Shown: positions 34,490-44,800 of the stretch, piece by piece | Layout of the letters: every line of letters begins with the position of its first letter | How positions within the stretch are numbered: the stretch's first letter is position 1 | Assembly: GCA_013299105.1 (NCBI GenBank) | Contig: JAAFJY010000022.1 | Coordinates: forward strand, 62,001-126,000 | DNA from: Chitinophagales bacterium | Lineage (GTDB): Bacteria; Bacteroidota; Bacteroidia; Chitinophagales; Saprospiraceae | Direction of reading: 5' to 3' | DNA length: 64,000 nucleotides | Position numbers and translations under genes: made by a program | Notes under the pieces: generated by a model | Told to the model about the DNA's origin: nothing | Seen by the model: the letters and a program-made list of their open reading frames with translations, nothing else | Databases searched by the model: none

Positions 34490-37400
34490 TCAGCTACGCA
34501 TAAAATCCTCCCTTAGCACCCGCTCTAAACCCGAAATCAAAAAATCAGCATCCCTGCGCCCAAACACGATGGGCGGCTTCACCTTGATGACATTGTGAAA
34601 AGGTCCGTCGGTGCTCATCAAAATGCCCAATTCTCTCATCCGATTGGCCAGGTAGGCGGTCTTTTCAGGCGCTGGAGCCAGCGTCGTCGGGTCCTCGACC
34701 AGTTCAAATCCGAGGAAGAGCCCTGGCCCGCGTACATCGCCGATGACGGGATAAATACTGGCCAATTCTTGCAGGTTTTGGCTCAAATAAGCCCCTGTCT
34801 CCAGCGCATTTTGCTGCAAACCCTCCGCTTGGATCACCCGCAATACTTCTAAGCCAATGGCACAGGATACCGGATTGCCGCCAAAAGTGTTGAAATATTC
34901 CATGCCATTGGCGAAGGCATCGGCAACTGCAGCGGTGGTCACCACCACGCCCAGTGGATGGCCGTTGCCAATGGGTTTGCCGATGGTCACGATGTCGGGC
35001 ACTACGCCATGCTCCTCGAAGGCCCAAAAATGTTGGCCATGCCTGCCGCAGCCCGTTTGCACCTCGTCGGCGATGTAAAGCCCACCTTCCGCCCGGACTT
35101 GCTTTACGGCCTCGGCCAAATAACCCGGCGGAAGGGGCACCTGGCCACCACAACTGATGACCGATTCACAAATGAAGGCGGCTACGCCTCGGCCTTGGTC
35201 TTTTATTGCCCTAGCAGCATCTCCAACCCGATTGGCGTATTTCAAACCAGTTTCAAGGGTGTTGCCCCGATAAATACCCCGGTAAGCATCGGGTATCGGG
35301 GCGACATGGGTATGTGGGGGCGCGCCCTTGCCACCAGGGCCTTCAAATTTGTAAGAACTGATGTCCACGCAGCCTTGCGTATTGCCGTGGTAGCCTACTT
35401 CCACTACCAGCATGTCTTTTTGGCCCGTAAAATTTTTGGCCAGGCGCATCGCCAGTTCGTTGGCCTCGCTGCCGCTGTTGACAAAAAAAGCCACGTTCAA
35501 AGCGGGCGGAAAGGTGCCCAGAATCGCCTCGGTAAATTGGACGATGTTGTCGTGCAAGTACCTTGTATTGGTGTTCAAAACGGCCATTTGCCTTTGCCCT
35601 GCGCGCACTACACGGGGGTGCTCATGGCCTACATGCGCTACGTTGTTCACCGTGTCTAGATACCTCCGGCCCGTGTCGTCAAACAGATACTGCCGCCAAC
35701 CACGCTGGATGTTGAGTGGCTTTTGGTAAGAAACACTGAGGTTTCTGCCCAAGTGTTTTTGCCGAAAATCGAGGATTGCCGAGGCCGCCAAGCGTGCAGG
35801 TGGCGGCGGAGAAGGCTGCCCTGTGAGCAATAGCCAAGGATCAGGGCACAGGCTGGTCCAAACCTCGCGCCAGCGCGGAAAGGCCACTCCCGGAAAATCC
35901 CCCTTGTTCCCCAAAGTGTCGAGCATCACTTGAAAGTGCAAGTGTGGCGACCAGTTGCCATTTTCAGGCATGGGGCCGATTTGACAAAAAAACTCCCCAG
36001 CGGCGATTTTTTGTCCTACCTGCAAGCCCTCAAGCGAAGTGCGGCTGAGGTGGCCGTACAACGTAAAAAAGCTCAACTCAGGCGAAATCTCATGTTCCAA
36101 AATGATGGCTGGCCCGTAATCGCGGTCCTGGGCATTGTCTTGAAAACTGTGCACAATGCCTTCAAGGGGCGCGGCAAGAGGGGTGCCCGGCGGCAGAAAA
36201 AAGTCGAGGCCCAGGTGGACACTGCGCCACTCCGGCCCTTCATTGCCTACCACCGCATATGCATCGGTGGTGTAAAAGGGGCGAACCTCGTTGTAGCGCC
36301 CGATACCGGGGGCCTTGCCGTGAATCGCATAGATTTGCTGGTGTAGTTTTTCCGCGTCTTCGATGTCGGCGCGATTGCCGAGGTCAGCACTGCCCACGCT
36401 GAGGTCGAGCCAAATGGCATGGTCCAAGTTCAAGCCCAGCAACTTGGAAGAGGGTTGGGCTGTCAATCCTTGAAACCCTTCGCTGATCCATTTTTTAAAA
36501 ACTGCATTGGTCAAAAACGGCTCCCAGCCGCAAGCATGCCGCACGACCGCCTCGACCAAAAGAGGTGGTAAATCGTGTAATTTTTTCAATAAATCCCAAG
36601 CTGGAGCGTCGCTGATTTGTAAGTACTCGTTTTCGGGGTGTTCAGCCAGGTTCATCGCCGAACAAGTCACGCTGATGAGCAAGCGTGCGCCAATGAGGGG
36701 AAAAAGTGCTTTGGCTTCGGGCTCGGTCAGTGGGAACTGGCTGTGGTGGCCTCTAACCAAGTCAAAAATAGCCGCCAAAGGATCGGGTTTGTGCATCAAG
36801 GCATAAGCACAAGCGATGGCCAGTTCGTTGATGGTGTGGGTAAAAACCGCATCGCCAAAATCAATCACGCCAGGTACCACCGGATTTTCCAGGTCAAAAC
36901 TCAGCAGTACGTTGTAATCGTTGGCATCGTTGTAAATGACGCTTTTGCGCAGCGAGGAGAAAAGTGGAACAGCGGTTTTTTCAAAAAAATGGAGAAAATG
37001 ATGGGCGAGTTCGCGCTTGGTGAGGTCTCCGATTTTATCTAAATGTTCAGCCGTCCAGGCCGCTTGTGAGCAATCCCATTTGATGAAACGCTGGGCCCCA
37101 GGGTGCTCGAAATCCTGCAAAGCGCGGCTGAGCTTGCCGCACATTTCGCCCACCCGCCACAACAACAAGGGGCTATGCGGGCTAGCTTCAGCGAAACAAC
37201 GGCCTTCGACCCAAGTGAGCAGGCGCATCATGCAATTTTGGCCAGTGTCGGGAACGGTGACCAGGGTAATTGCAGCACCTGCCGAGGATGGGACAATTTG
37301 AGGAATTTCCAGTCCAAGATCAGCTTCGGCCAGTTGTTGGATCAGCGCATTTTGGAATTCAAGGTAAGGTCTCGTGGTGTCAGGGTTGGCTATTTTCAGG

Positions 37401-37531
37401 GTATATTTTTTGCCAGCGGGCGTTTCGAGCAAAAAATTGAGGTCGATTTCTCCGGTCAAAGGTGTTGCTTTGGCCTCGATTTGAAAATGACGAGCGGCTA
37501 GTTCGACGGCGTGGTCTGGTGTAAAGTGCAT
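34490..37531 (-). CDS. fusion: APH-like kinase, M23 peptidase domain, class III PLP phospho-lyase-like domain
   Basis: A 1013-residue protein with three domains. Residues 1-335 are an aminoglycoside-phosphotransferase/HYKK-like kinase: [10 protein letters not shown] holds the catalytic D202 and N207, and VIDFGDA holds D224. Residues 430-575 are an M23 (LytM) domain with H439xxxD443 and HLH at 530-532. Residues 590-1013 are a fold-type I class III aminotransferase domain with SGSEANE and the PLP lysine in [11 protein letters not shown]. The terminal domains resemble the separate human pair hydroxylysine kinase (HYKK/AGPHD1) and the phospho-lyases PHYKPL/ETNPPL. A kinase followed by elimination of the phosphate is therefore the likely chemistry, with an unknown amino-alcohol substrate. 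No signal peptide is present, which is odd for M23. Antibiotic resistance is unlikely. Confidence 0.88.
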   Translation of the reverse strand: MHFTPDHAVELAARHFQIEAKATPLTGEIDLNFLLETPAGKKYTLKIANPDTTRPYLEFQNALIQQLAEADLGLEIPQIVPSSAGAAITLVTVPDTGQNCMMRLLTWVEGRCFAEASPHSPLLLWRVGEMCGKLSRALQDFEHPGAQRFIKWDCSQAAWTAEHLDKIGDLTKRELAHHFLHFFEKTAVPLFSSLRKSVIYNDANDYNVLLSFDLENPVVPGVIDFGDAVFTHTINELAIACAYALMHKPDPLAAIFDLVRGHHSQFPLTEPEAKALFPLIGARLLISVTCSAMNLAEHPENEYLQISDAPAWDLLKKLHDLPPLLVEAVVRHACGWEPFLTNAVFKKWISEGFQGLTAQPSSKLLGLNLDHAIWLDLSVGSADLGNRADIEDAEKLHQQIYAIHGKAPGIGRYNEVRPFYTTDAYAVVGNEGPEWRSVHLGLDFFLPPGTPLAAPLEGIVHSFQDNAQDRDYGPAIILEHEISPELSFFTLYGHLSRTSLEGLQVGQKIAAGEFFCQIGPMPENGNWSPHLHFQVMLDTLGNKGDFPGVAFPRWREVWTSLCPDPWLLLTGQPSPPPPARLAASAILDFRQKHLGRNLSVSYQKPLNIQRGWRQYLFDDTGRRYLDTVNNVAHVGHEHPRVVRAGQRQMAVLNTNTRYLHDNIVQFTEAILGTFPPALNVAFFVNSGSEANELAMRLAKNFTGQKDMLVVEVGYHGNTQGCVDISSYKFEGPGGKGAPPHTHVAPIPDAYRGIYRGNTLETGLKYANRVGDAARAIKDQGRGVAAFICESVISCGGQVPLPPGYLAEAVKQVRAEGGLYIADEVQTGCGRHGQHFWAFEEHGVVPDIVTIGKPIGNGHPLGVVVTTAAVADAFANGMEYFNTFGGNPVSCAIGLEVLRVIQAEGLQQNALETGAYLSQNLQELASIYPVIGDVRGPGLFLGFELVEDPTTLAPAPEKTAYLANRMRELGILMSTDGPFHNVIKVKPPIVFGRRDADFLISGLERVLREDFMRS

Positions 37532-37868
37532 GTGGTGGTGCTGTTAACTTTTTCTGGGCGCAAAATAGGAAATGGTTAGTTGTTAGTGGTTAATGGTTAG
37601 TGATTAGTGGTTAATGGGAATATTTATGCTGGCTTGGGGTTTTGACTCGATTGGTCACACTGGCATCCTGCCCATCAAAAAAATCACAGTCATCATAGTT
37701 CAGATAAAAACATGGTGGTTAAAATCACGTAAGTAATTTTGGAATCCTGGAATCCTGCAAATTCTGGTTCAGACAAAAAATCCCTAAAAAAAAACCACCC
37801 CCAAAACGAGGGTGGCTCTCCATCAAAATTAGTATGAAAAAACTCTCTTCTTTACCGCTAGGGACCAA
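37532..37868. other. intergenic region with simple repeats and terminator
   Basis: No gene. There is a run of GTTAGTGGTTAATGG-like simple repeats at about 37573-37617, fragments of common intergenic sequence, and the terminator at 37785-37815. Confidence 0.6.
37785..37815 (-). terminator. Rho-independent terminator after the LuxR-type regulator
   Basis: On the minus strand CCACCC (37815-37810) pairs with GGGTGG (37800-37795) over a 9-nt loop and is followed by nine T residues. It lies 54 bp after the regulator's stop codon, ending the minus-strand cluster. Confidence 0.88.
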
Positions 37869-38555
37869 TCAAATGATCCGCTCGCGGTACGCCAAGTCCA
37901 GGGCATCGGCTTTGGAGTGGACGCCCAGTTTGACGTAAATATTTTTGATGTGCGTGCGCACGGTTTCTTTGTCCACAAACAAGACCTCGGCAATGGCGGT
38001 GTAACTTTTGCCTTTGGCCATGAGTTGCAATACCTGGAGTTCTCGCGTGCTCAACTTGGATTGTTGGTTGCGGTGAAAAGAGTAGACCAAGATCCGGGCA
38101 GCTTTGGGGGTCAGAGGGGCACCACCTTCGTGGATTTCCCGAATGGCTTCCAGTAAGCGCAACGGCGATACTTCGGTATGCAGAAATCCCCCAGCTCCCG
38201 CCTCAAAAGCCTGGAAAATCAAGTCTTCGTACTCGTGATCAGCCATCAAGATGATGTCGAGCGATGGGCATTGTCGTTTCAAACTCCGCACTTGTTCTAA
38301 CTCCAGTTGCCAACTAGAGGGATCATTAACTGGGGTTGGGGGCTGGAATCCGGTTTTGTCCAAGGACCCCAGCGAAAAAATCAACACCTGGGGCTCATGG
38401 CTGGAGATGCCTTGCAGGGCTTGTTCAGCATTTGCAAAGTCGCAAGTCAATAACATGCCTCCAGTTCCGTTGACCAAAAAGGCCAGGCCCTTGCGCGTTT
38501 GCTGATTCGGATCAATGATCCCTACACGGATACTCCGGGCTTGGGTGTTTAACAT
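37869..38555 (-). CDS. LuxR/NarL-type regulator with degenerate receiver domain
   Basis: The protein has 228 residues. The N-terminal half has the length and secondary-structure pattern of a response-regulator receiver (IRVGIIDPNQQTRKGL; AFEAGAGGFLHTEVSPLRLLEAI). The C-terminal LuxR helix-turn-helix is canonical (LSTRELQVLQLMAKGKSYTAIA ... VDKETVRTHIKNIYVKLGVHSK). The phosphoacceptor position after strand 3 reads VLIFSLGS with Ser in place of Asp. The acidic pair is reduced to D15, and the beta-5 Lys is missing (FLHTE). It is therefore probably a phosphorylation-independent pseudo-receiver. It lies at the end of the susCD minus-strand cluster and could regulate it. Confidence 0.88.
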   Translation of the reverse strand: MLNTQARSIRVGIIDPNQQTRKGLAFLVNGTGGMLLTCDFANAEQALQGISSHEPQVLIFSLGSLDKTGFQPPTPVNDPSSWQLELEQVRSLKRQCPSLDIILMADHEYEDLIFQAFEAGAGGFLHTEVSPLRLLEAIREIHEGGAPLTPKAARILVYSFHRNQQSKLSTRELQVLQLMAKGKSYTAIAEVLFVDKETVRTHIKNIYVKLGVHSKADALDLAYRERII

Positions 38556-38818
38556 CAGCGAGTGTTTTTCGGCTAACTCAATCCATCCACAGCGGATTGG
38601 GTCAGTGGTACAGCACCCGGAAAAGCTTTTGTAAGGGTTGAGGAGGGTTGAAAATCAGATTAGAGGGGCGTTTTTCCTTCCAAAAACAGTTTCACAGGTA
38701 ACAGGTTGAGCAGTTTCATTCGATCGTCCACCGCAGCATTAATGGGTTGAACGATCCATCATAAGGTGCATACTATCCGACAAAAGTTGCTTTCGAGCCC
38801 ATCGAAAAGCCAAGAAAA

Positions 38819-39517
38819 TCAGCCTCTTGCAAGATAGCTGACAATTTTCAGCAACTCGGTTTTGTTGTTCCAATTGGGTTTTTCCTTGCGCAGGTAGTCT
38901 TGGAATTTTCCGCAGGAATCCCCCAAGCAAGCCTGGCAAGCTGATTTGTTCTTTTTCAGTTCACAAATCCCTTCTGAGTTGGCCATGAATAAGCGTAACT
39001 GGCGTTTTAACCGCACTTTATTGGTCCCCACATCAAGGGCCGGGATGTAGGAGGGTTGAATTTCCAGCAATGCTTCTTCCAGGTAGAATTTTCCCTCGGC
39101 CAAAACTTGTACAATCCCCTTTTTGCTGACATTGATTGGGATTTTGAGCAAACCAGCGTTCATGTACAAACTGGTATCTTGCCCATTTTCAGGGTGAAAC
39201 ACAAAAAATGCAATGCGGTTCAGCGGGCAAATTTTTAATCCTTCCGGGGCTTTGATTTCGATCCACTGGTTTTTGAGGTCGTAACGCATGGGCAGGTTTC
39301 GAACCGCCCCTTGCTCCTGCAATTGCAAACTACCTTTTCGCCATTCTTCATCCAGATAGTAAGTGCCCTGCACTTCGGGTGGAGGCGCTTTGAGCTCTTC
39401 CAGGACCAAACCCGGATTGGTACCGCCGTCAGTGAAGATACCCACGCGGTTGTTGCCTTGCGCGCCAAGCAAATTGACCACAAGTAAAAGGTGGGATAGG
39501 ATCAATGTGTGTTTCAT
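38819..39517 (-). CDS. secreted protein of unknown function
   Basis: The protein has 232 residues from the ATG at 39517, with a signal peptide (MKHTLILSHLLLVVNLLGAQ). The body is beta-rich with no motif I recognise. The C-terminal region contains a cysteine cluster, CxxxxxxxCxxCxxxxC (ICELKKNKSACQACLGDSC), which may form disulphides or bind metal. It lies 53 bp downstream of the lipoprotein gene in the susC/susD cluster and is probably co-transcribed, so it may help recognise or process the imported substrate. Confidence 0.65.
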   Translation of the reverse strand: MKHTLILSHLLLVVNLLGAQGNNRVGIFTDGGTNPGLVLEELKAPPPEVQGTYYLDEEWRKGSLQLQEQGAVRNLPMRYDLKNQWIEIKAPEGLKICPLNRIAFFVFHPENGQDTSLYMNAGLLKIPINVSKKGIVQVLAEGKFYLEEALLEIQPSYIPALDVGTNKVRLKRQLRLFMANSEGICELKKNKSACQACLGDSCGKFQDYLRKEKPNWNNKTELLKIVSYLARG

Positions 39518-39570
39518 AGCCTTCAAGAATGGAAGGTGAGCGGATTCGCTCACCCTCTCGGATTAATCAA

Positions 39571-40083
39571 CTATTGTTCAATTTTAAAGGTCCAGGCCGC
39601 AGTAAAGCTAGAGTTGTTTCCTTGCCGGATACTGGCAGCCAAGTTTTCCCAACCGATCACTCGGTTGTCATTCAAGGTGACGTAAGTACGCAAAAGGATC
39701 ACGTCATTGGCTTTGAGCTTATTGGCATCCAGGCCAAAGCCCTTGGTCACAGCATCTAAACTGATGCTACCAGAAGCTTTTCCATTGACAAAAGCACTGG
39801 CAGGAACGGAGTAAATGGGCTTATTTTTGGCCAAAGTATCCTTGCCACTCAGGTAAAAACCCCGAAATTCCACATTGCTGAGGTTTTTATTGATGGAATA
39901 AGCCTCAAAATCGACCTTGCTGCCTGCGGTGGCCAATTTGAGGTTTTTGTTGGTCGTACTGACCACGATCCGCATATTGGCCCCCTCCTGAAATTCCGGG
40001 TGGCGCACCAAGTCTTCATCCCGGCAGGACCAGCTACTCAGGGCCAAAACGGCCAAAAAGAGCATTTTATAGGTAGTTTTCAT
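39571..40083 (-). CDS. small lipoprotein downstream of susD
   Basis: The protein has 170 residues from the ATG at 40083 (MKTTYKMLFLAVLALSSWSC), a lipoprotein signal with Cys at residue 20. The mature part is a single beta-sandwich-like domain (MRIVVSTTNKNLKLATAGSK ... FTAAWTFKIEQ) resembling SusE-type or IPT-free accessory lipoproteins, but no family was recognised. Position directly after susD (141 bp) suggests a surface accessory protein of that uptake system. The frame is open 20 codons upstream, but those precede the signal sequence. Confidence 0.7.
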   Translation of the reverse strand: MKTTYKMLFLAVLALSSWSCRDEDLVRHPEFQEGANMRIVVSTTNKNLKLATAGSKVDFEAYSINKNLSNVEFRGFYLSGKDTLAKNKPIYSVPASAFVNGKASGSISLDAVTKGFGLDANKLKANDVILLRTYVTLNDNRVIGWENLAASIRQGNNSSFTAAWTFKIEQ

Positions 40084-40224
40084 ACTGCTTGTTTTGTTAA
40101 AGATTGAAGTATTGAAGGGTTGAAATGTTGAAAAGACGAGCATTGCAGTCGAAATTCCAGTCCGCCTAGTAAATAGATACTTAGCGGGTTGGAATAGGTT
40201 ACAACTGGAATAGCTTACAAATCG

Positions 40225-41871
40225 TCAATTCACATCCCAAAACACCTTGTCGTTGTAGATATTCCGTTGCTGAGGCGCATTGGGGTTGATCTGCAAATCC
40301 GACACTGGATAAGGGAACGACTGGATGTACTCTCGTGACAATACGGTATTGGGGTTGTCATCGGCTTTGGGGTCAAAAGGCCTGGGATAACCCGTGCGAC
40401 GGGTATCGTTGTAGCTTTCGATGCCATTACCAAAGTTGGCAATCCACTTTTGGGTCAGTATGATTTCCAGTTTTCTATTCTGGTCGCCAGCGGTGTATAA
40501 AGCCATGATTTTTCCCACATACTCGTCGATGACTGCTGCTGTAAGACTGGGAGCCCCGCCCGCACTAGCCGCCCGATTGACCTCAGCAAAAGCCTCGTTG
40601 AGGGCGGATTTGAACAGGTTTTCTGCATTTTCGCCTGTATTTTTGGTCAAAGCCAGCTCTGCCCGGCTGAACAAGCTGTTGAAGTAGGGCAAAATGCGCA
40701 TCAGGCCCGCGCCACGGGTGCCGCTGTTGAGATTGACTGCGCCCCCGGAACCATCGTCGAATTTGCCACCAATGGGGTACAAACCCAAAACTGTCAAAGA
40801 GGTATTTTGGTCAAAATCCGCATTGGGGTCAATGTTGGAGGTGCTGAACCAGATGGACAAAAACTCCCCATCCTTGAAGGAGAAGGGATTTTGCGGGGCC
40901 TGGCCCTTGCGCAGTTGGTTGCAGTAGTAATAGGGCATTCGAGGATCCGCAATGCCGCTGAATATTGGGTTTAAGGTACTTTTCCCCTGCATGATCTGGT
41001 GGAAAAAAGGACTGATGTAATAAGAAGGTGAAGACTGGGTGTATTCGTCCACAAAGCCCGGATGGCGGTTGTCGGGAGCATTGGCGGTACCATAAACCAT
41101 CTCAAAATCATCGGCCCCAGCGCTCATGATTTTGCCACTGCTGATCAAGGCTTTTACTGCGGCATCATCATACAGCGGAGTCAAGCGCACGTTGTTGTAC
41201 AGGCGCAATTTGAGGGTATTACCCATTTTGATCCAACGCTCTACATTTCCGTTGTAGAACAAATCCGAGGTCCCCAGACGGACAGTTGAAGTTTTGCCCA
41301 AATTGGCAACACCCTCGTCGATCAGGCGGAAAAGGTCCTTGTAAACATCTTCGCCTTTATCGAATTTGGGGTAAGGGCTGGCAGCTCCTTTGTTGGCTTC
41401 GCTGTAGGGTACATTGCCCCAGAGGTCCACTAAAACACTGAAGATGTAGGCTTTCATCAGTTGTGCTACTCCTACATAATGCCAACTATTGGTCGCCGTA
41501 CCTTTGTCGATGATTTGGCGAATATCGGTCAGGCCAATGCTGTAATACTGCTGCCAGGGATCGTTGACATTGGGGTCATCGCCTACCGCAAAGTAGTTGT
41601 TGTAGTTGCTGCGCACCACGATTTGGTGGGCAAAACTCATGGTTGGGTCTGAGATACCATTGTTGCTGGGCGTCACGACATTGCTCAAATTGACTTGCAC
41701 ATAGGGCAGCAATTGAGTCAAAGGTACATCCGTAGGGTTGTTGGGGTCATCATTGATGTCCAGAAAGTTACGTTCGCAAGCTGCGAACAGGAGGATGGCA
41801 AGCAACAGACTCAAGGTCGTATTGCTGCGCAGCCAAGCTGTATGTTGATTCAAATTTTTCATCATTACCAT
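40225..41871 (-). CDS. SusD/RagB-like outer-membrane lipoprotein (SusD_2 group)
   Basis: The protein has 548 residues. The lipobox LLFAAC is followed by ERNFLDINDDPNNPTDVPLTQLLPYV, the typical start of SusD_2 (PF12771) proteins. TPR-like helices follow and the C-terminal region contains ILTQKWIANFGNGIESYND, a conserved SusD_2 segment. It forms the lid over the SusC transporter encoded 10 bp upstream. SusD_2 pairs often import peptides or unknown ligands; the substrate cannot be assigned. No glycoside hydrolase or peptidase lies in the same operon, which is unusual for a glycan utilisation locus. Confidence 0.95.
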   Translation of the reverse strand: MVMMKNLNQHTAWLRSNTTLSLLLAILLFAACERNFLDINDDPNNPTDVPLTQLLPYVQVNLSNVVTPSNNGISDPTMSFAHQIVVRSNYNNYFAVGDDPNVNDPWQQYYSIGLTDIRQIIDKGTATNSWHYVGVAQLMKAYIFSVLVDLWGNVPYSEANKGAASPYPKFDKGEDVYKDLFRLIDEGVANLGKTSTVRLGTSDLFYNGNVERWIKMGNTLKLRLYNNVRLTPLYDDAAVKALISSGKIMSAGADDFEMVYGTANAPDNRHPGFVDEYTQSSPSYYISPFFHQIMQGKSTLNPIFSGIADPRMPYYYCNQLRKGQAPQNPFSFKDGEFLSIWFSTSNIDPNADFDQNTSLTVLGLYPIGGKFDDGSGGAVNLNSGTRGAGLMRILPYFNSLFSRAELALTKNTGENAENLFKSALNEAFAEVNRAASAGGAPSLTAAVIDEYVGKIMALYTAGDQNRKLEIILTQKWIANFGNGIESYNDTRRTGYPRPFDPKADDNPNTVLSREYIQSFPYPVSDLQINPNAPQQRNIYNDKVFWDVN

Positions 41872-41881
41872 TTTGACAGAC

Positions 41882-44800
41882 TTAAAAAGTAGCTTGCAAG
41901 TTGAACCCTACGCGGCGTACCGAAGGCGCATTGGCGTACTCAAAACCCACAAAGTTTTGGTTGCCAAAAGTGCTGGTCTCTGGGTCAAAATTGGAAGCTT
42001 TGGGAAAATTAGGTGCTTTAAACCACAGGTTGCGGCCCGTTACGCTGAAACGCAATGAACCAATTGGCATGCCTTTCAAAAGCGTTTTTGGCAAAGTGTA
42101 ACCTACCGAAACCTCGCGAATGCGAATCGTAGTGCCGTCATATACAGACCATTCGTGGGCCCCGTTCACTGCGAATGAGTTGCCGAAATACAAGTCGTTC
42201 ATCTCGATCATCAGGTTGTTGGGAATTTTGTTGCCCCGCTCGTCCAGCAGCGGCAAACCAGTGGTCGCATCGCCCAAAAAACCAGGGATGATGTAGTTCA
42301 TTTCGCGGTTTTCGGTGTCCGCAGTTACCCCGCGCCCCAACAATTGAGCGTTGGTATCAGTATACAAGTCGCCACCGTGGCGGTAATCGATCACCACATT
42401 CAACAAGAAGCCTTTCCAGGAAAAAGTATTGGTGAGGCCCAACAAGAAATCAGGGTTGGGATCGCCGATGATTGCTGGTGTCGGAGCAGAGATCAGCTGA
42501 CCGTTGGCAGGATCAATCAATAGATTCCCGTCAGCATCGCGAGCAGCAACGGTGCCCCGAATCACCCCATAAGGCAAACCTGGTCGCAACACTGGCGTGG
42601 CACCACCCCCAAACAAACCCTGGATTTCAATCTCCTCCAAACCCGGAGCCAGCTCCTTTACGATGTTGCGGTTGCGAGTGAACGTAGTGTAGATGTCCCA
42701 GTTGAAGCCATTTTCACTGCGGATCGGGCTGAGGCTGAGGCCCACTTCAATCCCATTGTTGTCCAAAACCCCAAAATTGGTCAAGAAACTGTTGAAACCC
42801 GAAGCTGCGGGCAAAGACAAGCGCCCGATCTGGTCGGTAGTGCGGGTTTGGTAATATGTCAGATCCAATCCGATTTGACCATTGAAAAACTTGAACTCCC
42901 CTCCTACCTCAAAGCTACGGGTGAACTCCGGCTTCAGATCTGGATTCACTTCGGTGTTGGAGAGCGTAGAAGCAGGCTGCCCCCGGAATGGGAAGTCGGT
43001 GGTCCTTACTGAACCTACCAGATTCGAACTTGCGCCCAAGTTGATTAAGTAAATGGGTTGCAATGAATAGGGTGAGGCGTCATTGCCCACGGTGGCCCAA
43101 CTGGCGCGAAGTTTACCATAATTAAGCACTTTGGACTGCATTTTCAAAGCGTCGGTAAAGACGAAAGAGCCATTGACTGCCGGATAGAAAAAACTGCGGT
43201 TTTCCTTGGGTAAGGTAGAAGACCAGTCGTTGCGACCCGTGAAGTTGAAAAAGGCCCAACCCTTGTAGTCAAACCCCAGGTCCGTAAATGCACCGTACAA
43301 GCGACGACGAGAGTAAGTCCCCCCAAAAGGCGTAACTGTTGCAGTGTTGTCGAGGTCAAGGATGTTGAAATCAACCATCCCCGCGCCCCTGAAGCTTTGA
43401 TCTTCTACCGTTCGTTGGTTCACGTTGTGCCCCACTACTGCACGCAGCGTCAGGTCTTGTCCCAGGCTGCGGGTAGCAGTCAAGAGTAAGTTGGACTCAA
43501 TCTCGGTGAAAGAAGTCGAGGTTTGGGTGATTTGCCCAATTTGGTTGCCTCCACGAGAGCCGGGCCGAAACCATTCTTTGTCGAACTGCGAATAGTTGTT
43601 GATCCCAATTTTGTAAGCGGCATTCAACCAGCTGTTGATGTCGTAACTAGCCCCCAAGCTGGCCACAAAACGATTCACATTGGCATTGAAGCCATCGTTG
43701 GTAGTACTCCAGTATGGGTTGGTGGAGGAGCCTAAGGGTACAAAAAACACACTACCTCGGGTACTTGGGTTCTCAAAAGGCAAGTCTTGCAGGGGCCAGT
43801 TGCGGCCCAAGTACATGGTACGCCCGAATGCACTGGCGTTGCCCACTGCATTGCTCGCCCCACCAGCAGGGCCCAATTGCAAGGTATTGGTATAGGCGAA
43901 ATTGCCATTTACAGTCAAGCCATTGTCCAAAGAAGTACTTCCACCCAAACTGAGGTTGAAGCGATTGAAAGTGGAATTGGGGATGAAACCTTTTTGATCC
44001 AGTTTTGAAAAAGTAGCCACCAGGCTGCTCTTGGCTGTCCCTCCAGTAACAGTAAGTGAGTTTTCATAGACGCCGCCTGTTTCAAAAAAATCCCTCACAT
44101 TGTTGGGATAAGCTTGGTAGACGGTTCTTTTGTTGCGGTACAAATCGGGAAAAGCATTTTGATAAGCGGCCCAATAAGCGATTGAGTCAATCGTAGGATA
44201 AGGCACTGCGGACTTGAAGGGTGCGCCCCAAGAACCATTTGCAAAAGCGAAGTTGAACCCTGTACCAGTGCCATAACTGTTTTGTAAACGAGGAATATTC
44301 GACACATTTTCCAAGGAGTAAGAGCTGGAATAGCTTATTTCCAAGCCTTTTTTGTTGGATTTGGCTGCGCCAGTTTTGGTAGTGATGACCAATACCCCAT
44401 TGGCAGCTCTGATTCCATACAAGGCTGCTGCGGCTCCACCTTTGAGTACCGTGATCGAGGCGATGTTGTTGGGGTCCAAATCGGCAAAACGGCTCGAAAA
44501 AGCCCCACCACCTGCCAATTGTCGGTTGCCGCTAGAGCTTGCCCCTACGGTTTCGTTGTTGTAAGGCACTCCATCTACTACGATCAGGGGTTGGTTGTTT
44601 CCAAAAAATGAGCGGTTGCCGCGCATGGTGATACGGGTAGCACTACCTGGCACCCCACTCGAACCCAGGATGTTGACTCCAGGCACTTTGGCGGCCAGAC
44701 TACGTAGCACATCGGGCTCGCTGGTTTGTTGTACTTTAGTGGCGTCCACTCGTTCAACTGAATACCCTAGTGCTTTTTGTCCCCTTGAAATTCCTACTGC

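Noticed and set aside
34490-37531. Aminoglycoside resistance phosphotransferase
   Set aside because: The kinase domain is fused to M23 and PLP domains and is closer in design to hydroxylysine kinase-type enzymes.
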